From JADFOB01 sp046753625 (GTDB taxonomy: Bacteria; Planctomycetota; Phycisphaerae; UBA1845), in the NCBI GenBank assembly GCA_046753625.1, contig JBHHUB010000142.1, positions 1 through 10,540 of the forward strand: a stretch of 10,540 bases of DNA, given 5' to 3'. The translations under genes and the position numbers were made by a program. The stretch's first letter is position 1, and the number at the start of each line of letters is the position of its first letter. The notes under the pieces are model-generated. The model saw nothing but the letters and a program-made list of their open reading frames with translations, was not told where the DNA came from and searched no databases. Below are positions 6,379 to 10,540 of this stretch, piece by piece.

Positions 6379-6391
6379 GGAAATTTGTCGA
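6363..6391 (-). promoter_or_regulatory. Sigma70-type promoter for the DUF3179 gene
   Basis: Reading the minus strand, TCGACA (6391-6386) and AATAAT (6368-6363) are spaced by exactly 17 nt, each a 5/6 match to consensus. Transcription would start near 6356, giving a leader of about 67 nt before the ATG at 6289. The -10 forms the loop and one stem edge of the inverted repeat at 6358-6373, so the repeat could serve as an operator. Confidence 0.45.
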
Positions 6392-6522
6392 TCGAAGAGG
6401 CATTTCTTGGGAAAAATGTGCGTTTGGAGGAGCGGGACGACGATGCGCGCCCGTGTTCGATGATCCTCAGACGCGCAGCCCCGGAGGCGCGTCACCGGTA
6501 CGTGTGCGGGTTCGCGCGGCCG

Positions 6523-6540
6523 CGCGGGCTGTAGCCCGCG
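6523..6540. repeat. GC-rich palindrome
   Basis: CGCGGGCT and AGCCCGCG form an 8-bp inverted repeat around GT. It is followed by CGGCTCGGGG-CGAAGAA (6539-6555), a near copy of which, CGGCTCGGGG-GAAGAA, follows at 6561-6576. The block resembles short REP-like intergenic elements. On the minus strand it lies downstream of rpsD and may form a second hairpin after the terminator. Confidence 0.4.
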
Positions 6541-6555
6541 GCTCGGGGCGAAGAA

Positions 6556-6572
6556 TCCCCCGGCTCGGGGGA
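6556..6572 (-). terminator. Probable terminator of rpsD
   Basis: On the minus strand, 44 nt after the rpsD stop, TCCCCCG-AGC-CGGGGGA forms a perfect 7-bp stem with a 3-nt loop and is followed by the imperfect T tract TTCTT. The stem is very stable but the tract is weak, so this is only probable. Confidence 0.45.
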
Positions 6573-6616
6573 AGAAGCGCGGTCGAGGTGGGTGATGCGT
6601 GTCCTCGGCCGCCTGA

Positions 6617-7225
6617 CTATCGCGTGTAGAACTCGACGATAAGGCTGAAGTTCACCTCGAACGGAAGCCGCGTTTCCTCCGGGGTCGGCAAGGCCTTCAC
6701 TTCGGCCTCCACCTTGTCTTGCTCTACACCCAGCCAGGATGGATTGAAAACGACCTCGGCGGTTTCGGCTGCGGCCTTGACGAACTTCTTGCTTCGTTCC
6801 TTGGTGGTGATGACGTCGCCGGGCTTGACGCGGTATGAGGGGCGGTCGACCTTGCGTCCGTTGACGAGGAAATGGCCGTGGGCGACCATCTGCCGGGCCT
6901 GCCAGATCGTGCGACACCAGGACGCCCGTCGCACGACGTTGTCCAACCGCCGCTCCAGCAATTCCTGGAACACGACGATCGTATTCCGCCGGTTGCCGTT
7001 GGCCTCCTGCATGTACCGCCGCAGTTGCTTGTTCGAAATGTTGTAGTAACTCGCGATTTTCTGCTTCTCGAGCAACTGAGTCCCGTAGACCTTGAGCTTG
7101 CTGCGTCGCCGCTTCACCATGCCGGGCTTGCTCGGGTTGCGCGGTTTGACGTGCTTGCTGGTTTCGCAAATCGGCACGCCGAGTTTTCGGGTCAAACGGA
7201 CCTTGGGGCCACAGTAATTCGCCAT
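6617..7225 (-). CDS. rpsD: 30S ribosomal protein S4
   Basis: Product of 202 residues, the usual bacterial S4 length. S4 is a primary 16S rRNA binding protein that starts assembly of the 30S body. The N-terminal part carries the S4 signature (YCGPKVRLTRKLG, then KLKVYGTQLLEKQK and ISNKQLRRYMQEA). The S4 RNA-binding fold follows (LERRLDNVV through QARQMVAHGHFLVNGRKV and YRVKPGDVI), and the C-terminus ends FSLIVEFYTR as in the family. Only two Cys (C5, C20) are present in the N-terminal part, so this is the form without the four-Cys zinc site. AAGGA lies 10 nt before the ATG. The gene stands alone, away from rpsK, rpoA and rplQ, unlike the alpha operon of many bacteria; Bacillus also has a solitary rpsD. 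S4 often represses its own translation, but no such leader fold was worked out here. Confidence 0.97.
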   Translation of the reverse strand: MANYCGPKVRLTRKLGVPICETSKHVKPRNPSKPGMVKRRRSKLKVYGTQLLEKQKIASYYNISNKQLRRYMQEANGNRRNTIVVFQELLERRLDNVVRRASWCRTIWQARQMVAHGHFLVNGRKVDRPSYRVKPGDVITTKERSKKFVKAAAETAEVVFNPSWLGVEQDKVEAEVKALPTPEETRLPFEVNFSLIVEFYTR

Positions 7226-7272
7226 GAAAATCAGTTCCTTACGCTATCCACAGATTCCAACAAAGACCGGGA

Positions 7273-7301
7273 ACTCTACCACGGAGCGCGCGGCGCGACA
7301 A
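7273..7301 (-). promoter_or_regulatory. Possible promoter for rpsD
   Basis: Minus strand TTGTCG (7301-7296) and TAGAGT (7278-7273) with 17 nt between them, each a 4/6 match. The start would be near 7266, giving a leader of about 40 nt with AAGGA ahead of the ATG. Nearby, CGAAAAC-ACCG-GTTTTCG at 7329-7346 is an 18-nt inverted repeat between the upstream gene's stop and this promoter; it lacks a T tract. Confidence 0.35.
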
Positions 7302-7356
7302 CCCCATGCGAATCCTGTTTCTGCGCGACGAAAACACCGGTTTTCGGCCCTGGTGG

Positions 7357-9159
7357 TCAGGATTGCCGGTTGCACTTTGGGCCGGGAATCGCTCGTCCGC
7401 GGAAAAGGAGCGTCCCCGCGGCCAGCAAGACAAGGGCCATCACAGCTACGCCCCAACTCGACACGGTTGGAATGGCGGTGCATTGCGCGATGGGCGGCGG
7501 CGGGTTAGGCTGGGTCCAGCCTTCGACAAACGCACTTGCATCCGCGCAATCGACATCGCCATCTCCGTCGAAGTCGCCGATCTGGCAGATGGGGTCGGTG
7601 GGGGGGGCGCTCGACCCGCTAAAGCACGATTCGAGGACCGCCAGGTCGGTTTCGTCCAAATGGCCATCGCCGTCGAAGTCGCCGGGGCAGACCTCGGCCG
7701 CCACGCGGAAGCCCACGTTGGCGGCTTCGGAAACCATGCTGATCGCCAAGGCGAAACCGGATTGGTTGGACATCAGGATGGCCGCGTTGGCGAAATCGCC
7801 GCCACGAGCCGTTCTGGTAGGGGTGTTCGGCGGAATGGGCGTGTCCGGCGTTTCAGTCATTTCGAGCACGTTTCCACCCATATCCGCCATGGACCAGGGG
7901 CTTGCCGAGGTCGTCCCGCCGGTGGTCGTAACGTTCCCGTTTACCCCATTCCAATCCGCTCCACCGCCGTAGTTGGCAACGTTGATGCCGGGGTTGGTGA
8001 CATCGCCTGCGGGGTTGGCCTGTGCCTGGGTCGGCGTCGAATCGGAACGCGTGGGGTAAAGCCAGTAATCAGGAGAACCGGAGGGGTGGGCCACGTCGTA
8101 GTAGGCGGCTTTGTACCATTGGTCGTGGGTCGGTAGGAACCACGTGGCGCCGGGCAGTCGAGTGATCTGGTCGTTTGGTTGAGACATATCGTAGGCACCG
8201 GATTCGGTCGTGGCCGGCCCCTGGAGGCCGATCGGCTGACCGTTGTGCAGCCAATTGCAGAAACGGGCGGCGTCAAGCCAACTGACCCAGTTCACCGGTT
8301 TGTCTGCGAAATTCTCCTTTGTGAAATAGGTGAAGGAACCCGGAGCTCCGGTGCGCAGAATGCCGCCTCGATTCGAATCGGTCATGCCCTGGTTGTACAG
8401 GCCGTTCGTGTCCGTGGTGGCCGTGCTGTTGAGGAAGTCGACGTATTGGCGGTTGGTGATCTCCAATGTGGACGCCCGGTAGAAGGCGGCCACTGCGCCG
8501 AGGCCGTTGCCGTCGGGGTCGTTACCGGGATCGGCCACGATCCGGGTCGCGATATCGACGCCGTCGCAAGTCGTGGCGACGGGGCCGGTCGCTATGGAGA
8601 CGTTGAAATGGTACGGCGAATTCGGCGGCGGCGCCCACGGAGGTTCTGGGCGCCAGGTGCCTAGTTCGAACCAGTAGGTGTTGCCGGCCTCAAGCACAAT
8701 GGTCAGCGCCGGGTCGGCATTCGGCGGCGAACCCGGACACTCGTCGTCCGCCACGGCCAACTCGTTTCCGTCGGCCCACCCGCACCCGTCGGTGTAGATG
8801 CGCAGGTAGGTGTCGCCGTCGCTGTCGCACATGTCGATGATGTGTTCGGCGGTCTGCAAGCAATCATAGCGATAGAAAATATCCCAATAGGGCTTATCCA
8901 CGACATTGTTGACGCACCCGAGCGGCGCTGTCACGGAAAAGGGTAAGTCCGCCGTGGTAAAGACTATGGCATCGGGACAATCCTCGTTGATCGGCGGCGT
9001 GCATCCCTGGCGAGCATGGGCCGGTAGCACGCCGGCGGTGAGGATTATCGCCATCGAAACACAAAGCGGCCAGATGGATCGCCGCCGAGATGCGATTGCG
9101 ATAACCGTTGCGTTGCGGACCGTGGCCGAAAGTGCGGATGTGTGTTCGGCGAAATGCAT
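7357..9159 (-). CDS. Secreted FGE-sulfatase-fold protein with dockerin-like repeats and IPTL-CTERM tail
   Basis: Product of 600 residues from the ATG at 9159, which is preceded by GGAAAGGA with 6 nt spacing; the frame extends to 9201 without a better site. A long n-region with RRR, a hydrophobic core and AHA (47-49) form a signal peptide. Residues about 53-195 are a Cys-containing beta-sandwich-like region (GDTYLRIY, NTYWFELG), similar to pre-peptidase C-terminal-type domains. Residues about 210-480 match the formylglycine-generating-enzyme/SUMF1 fold: LEITNRQYVDFLN, PVNWVSWLDAARFCNWL, WFLPTHDQWYKAAYY, MADMGGNVLEMTE, ARGGDFANA and VGFRVA. The two active-site Cys expected between RGG and GFR are absent. 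Two Ca-binding-like DFDGDG repeats follow, then IPTVSSWG, a hydrophobic helix and an Arg-containing end (from residue 563): a sorting signal of the IPTL-CTERM type. Probably a surface-displayed binding protein rather than an enzyme. Confidence 0.88.
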   Translation of the reverse strand: MHFAEHTSALSATVRNATVIAIASRRRSIWPLCVSMAIILTAGVLPAHARQGCTPPINEDCPDAIVFTTADLPFSVTAPLGCVNNVVDKPYWDIFYRYDCLQTAEHIIDMCDSDGDTYLRIYTDGCGWADGNELAVADDECPGSPPNADPALTIVLEAGNTYWFELGTWRPEPPWAPPPNSPYHFNVSIATGPVATTCDGVDIATRIVADPGNDPDGNGLGAVAAFYRASTLEITNRQYVDFLNSTATTDTNGLYNQGMTDSNRGGILRTGAPGSFTYFTKENFADKPVNWVSWLDAARFCNWLHNGQPIGLQGPATTESGAYDMSQPNDQITRLPGATWFLPTHDQWYKAAYYDVAHPSGSPDYWLYPTRSDSTPTQAQANPAGDVTNPGINVANYGGGADWNGVNGNVTTTGGTTSASPWSMADMGGNVLEMTETPDTPIPPNTPTRTARGGDFANAAILMSNQSGFALAISMVSEAANVGFRVAAEVCPGDFDGDGHLDETDLAVLESCFSGSSAPPTDPICQIGDFDGDGDVDCADASAFVEGWTQPNPPPPIAQCTAIPTVSSWGVAVMALVLLAAGTLLFRGRAIPGPKCNRQS

Positions 9160-9221
9160 CTTCCATCCTTTCCGTGAACATGGACTTCGAGGGTGGCTCA
9201 TCGTTGCTCACATGCCTGATT

Positions 9222-9251
9222 AGTGTACCAAAACCGTCTCAAGGTGGACAA
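9222..9251 (-). promoter_or_regulatory. Possible promoter of the FGE-fold gene
   Basis: Minus strand TTGTCC (9251-9246), 18 nt, then TACACT (9227-9222). The -10 is preceded by TGG, an extended -10 (TGnTACACT). Each box matches consensus at 4/6. It would give a leader of about 55 nt. Support is modest. Confidence 0.3.
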
Positions 9252-9349
9252 CTCTCTTAGAACGCCCCGCCCAAGGCGGACCGACCGTCTGCCCTACGAG
9301 CTGCAGGATCATCACCTTCCCCACGTCCCCAAGAACCTGGGGCACGAGG

Positions 9350-9370
9350 GCGTCAGGCGTCAGGCGTCTG
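9350..9370. repeat. Three 7-nt tandem copies over the uvrB stop codon
   Basis: GCGTCAG, GCGTCAG, GCGTCTG in direct succession. The uvrB stop (9355-9353, minus strand) lies inside the first copy and the last codons (QTPDA) lie in the others. Because the unit is not a multiple of three, copy-number change would alter the C-terminus slightly. Confidence 0.5.
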
Positions 9371-10540
9371 ATCCGGGGCATCTGTGGCGGTGGCTTTCAA
9401 TTCTTGAATGCGGTCGCGCAGTTCGGCGGCTTTTTCAAATTGCAGTGCCTCGGCGGCTTGCAGCATTTCCTTTTCGAGGGTGGCGATGAATTCGGTCCGG
9501 TCGAGCTGGTCTTCCGAAGCGCGGACGGCCTTGGCGGCCACCTTGTAGGCCGAGACCATTTTCTCAAGCCCGGAGCGGATTTCTTTCTGAATGGTCTGGG
9601 GTGTAATGTCGTGGGCTTCGTTGTAGGCCAGTTGCAGCTTGCGGCGCCGAAGCGTTTCATCCATGGCGCGTTGCATGCTCGGCGTGATTCTATCGCCATA
9701 GAGCTTGACTTCGGCGTTCACGTTGCGGGCCGTCCGCCCGATCATCTGGACCAGCGACGTTTCGCTGCGGAGGAACCCTTCCTTGTCGGCATCGAGAATG
9801 CACACGAGCGACACCTCGGGCAGATCGAGCCCCTCGCGGAGTAGGTTGACGCCGACCAGCACGTCGAACCCGCCTTCACGTAACTCGCGGAGAATGGTGA
9901 CCCGCTCGAGCGTGTCGATGTCGGAATGCATGTAGCGACAGCGGTAGCCTTCCTGCTCGATGAAGCTGGCCAGGTCCTCGGCGAGCCGCTTGGTCAGTGT
10001 GGTAACGAGGACGCGCTCCCCCGCGGCGACACGTCCGGCGATCCGCTGGAGGATGTCGGGCACCTGGCCGCGGGCGGGCAGCACCTCAATCGGTGGGTCG
10101 ACGAGTCCGGTGGGCCGGATGATCTGTTCGACAACCTCTCCACCGCAGCATGCCAACTCAAACGGGCCGGGCGTGGCGGAGACGAAGAGCACCTGATTCC
10201 ACATGCCCTGGAACTCCTCGAAGCGCATCGGTCGGTTGTCCAGGCAACTGGGCAGTCGGAACCCGTGCTCAACCAGGACCTTCTTGCGCGCCTGGTCACC
10301 GTTGTACATGGCGCGGACCTGCGGCAACGTCACGTGCGATTCGTCGATGAAGAGCAGGTAATCGTCGGGAAAATAGTCCATCAGCGTGTACGGTTTGGCG
10401 CCCTCGGGCGTGCCGTTGAGGTGGCGCGAGTAGTTTTCAATACCCGAGCAGTAGCCGACCTCTCGGAGCATTTCGACGTCGTACTTCGTCCGGGCGAGCA
10501 GGCGTTGCGCTTCCAGCAGCTTGCCGACGCGCCGGAGCTG
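9353..10540 (-). CDS. uvrB: UvrABC system protein B, 3' part
   Basis: The last 395 residues of UvrB; the 5' part lies beyond the window end, and the usual length is about 670. UvrB is the helicase-like damage-verification subunit of nucleotide excision repair: loaded by UvrA, it then recruits UvrC. Visible in order: KLLEAQRL and MLREVGYCSGIENYSRH; motif II region LLFIDESHVTLPQV; motif III FVSATPGPFE; IIRPTGLVDP; VLVTTLTKRLAEDL; motif V VGVNLLREGLDLPEV; the DADKEGFLRS segment; motif VI QMIGRTARN; and the C-terminal UVR domain (MLQAAEALQFEKAAELRDRI) that binds UvrC. The tail ends in a short Asp/Pro/Thr-rich stretch. No truncation or missing motif is seen in this part. No clear terminator follows; weak GC hairpins at 9327-9342 and 9267-9279 lack T tracts. 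Confidence 0.98.
   Translation of the reverse strand, partial: QLRRVGKLLEAQRLLARTKYDVEMLREVGYCSGIENYSRHLNGTPEGAKPYTLMDYFPDDYLLFIDESHVTLPQVRAMYNGDQARKKVLVEHGFRLPSCLDNRPMRFEEFQGMWNQVLFVSATPGPFELACCGGEVVEQIIRPTGLVDPPIEVLPARGQVPDILQRIAGRVAAGERVLVTTLTKRLAEDLASFIEQEGYRCRYMHSDIDTLERVTILRELREGGFDVLVGVNLLREGLDLPEVSLVCILDADKEGFLRSETSLVQMIGRTARNVNAEVKLYGDRITPSMQRAMDETLRRRKLQLAYNEAHDITPQTIQKEIRSGLEKMVSAYKVAAKAVRASEDQLDRTEFIATLEKEMLQAAEALQFEKAAELRDRIQELKATATDAPDQTPDA

Noticed and set aside
7600..7607. Second long G run as a possible frameshift site in the FGE-fold gene
   Set aside because: The minus-strand frame continues through it (SSAPPTDP) into the second Ca-binding repeat and sorting tail, so no shift is needed.
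7306..8136. Long + strand open frame opposite the FGE-fold gene
   Set aside because: Shadow of a gene with clear signal peptide, domains and sorting tail on the other strand.

Overview
This GC-rich window looks like the chromosome of a planctomycete, probably an uncultivated Phycisphaerae-type lineage. The signs are a secreted protein with EF-hand-like DFDGDG repeats and an IPTL-CTERM-type sorting tail, a tiny lipoprotein carrying a GCLGPNPGFF motif, and a quinol-oxidising complex that uses a large membrane-anchored multihaem cytochrome in place of cytochrome c1 or f. The lineage is an inference from these features; no rRNA or marker tree is available.

Layout. On the + strand, 160-1189 holds a 60-residue lipoprotein followed 3 nt later by an outer-membrane beta-barrel whose frame breaks at a run of eight G. 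1190-2163 has no convincing gene except a possible minus-strand mono-haem ORF at 1758-1985. A good sigma70-like promoter at 2065-2092 leads into a three-gene operon: nonahaem cytochrome c (2164-3645), Tat-exported Rieske protein (3658-4095) and a fused b6/subunit IV-type cytochrome b (4179 to at most 5633). Together these form a bc-type quinol:acceptor oxidoreductase. The Rieske cluster-binding loop has lost both residues that normally raise the cluster potential, which suggests menaquinol chemistry.

Everything further right is on the minus strand: a DUF3179 protein (6289-5414), ribosomal protein S4 (rpsD, 7225-6617), a large secreted FGE-sulfatase-fold protein (9159-7357) and the 3' part of uvrB (window end to 9353).

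The most interesting item is the DUF3179 gene. It is one continuous reading frame interrupted by a single TGA at 5734-5732. Family members have the first Cys of a CPLC motif exactly there, and the frame continues as recognisable DUF3179 sequence on both sides. Starting 14 nt after the TGA is a perfect 6-bp stem with a 5-nt loop that has G as its second base, 20 nt from the TGA, which fits the general bacterial SECIS pattern. I read this as a probable selenoprotein with Sec in place of a family Cys. The usual partner Cys is Asp here. I know of no description of Sec in this family, but could not search.
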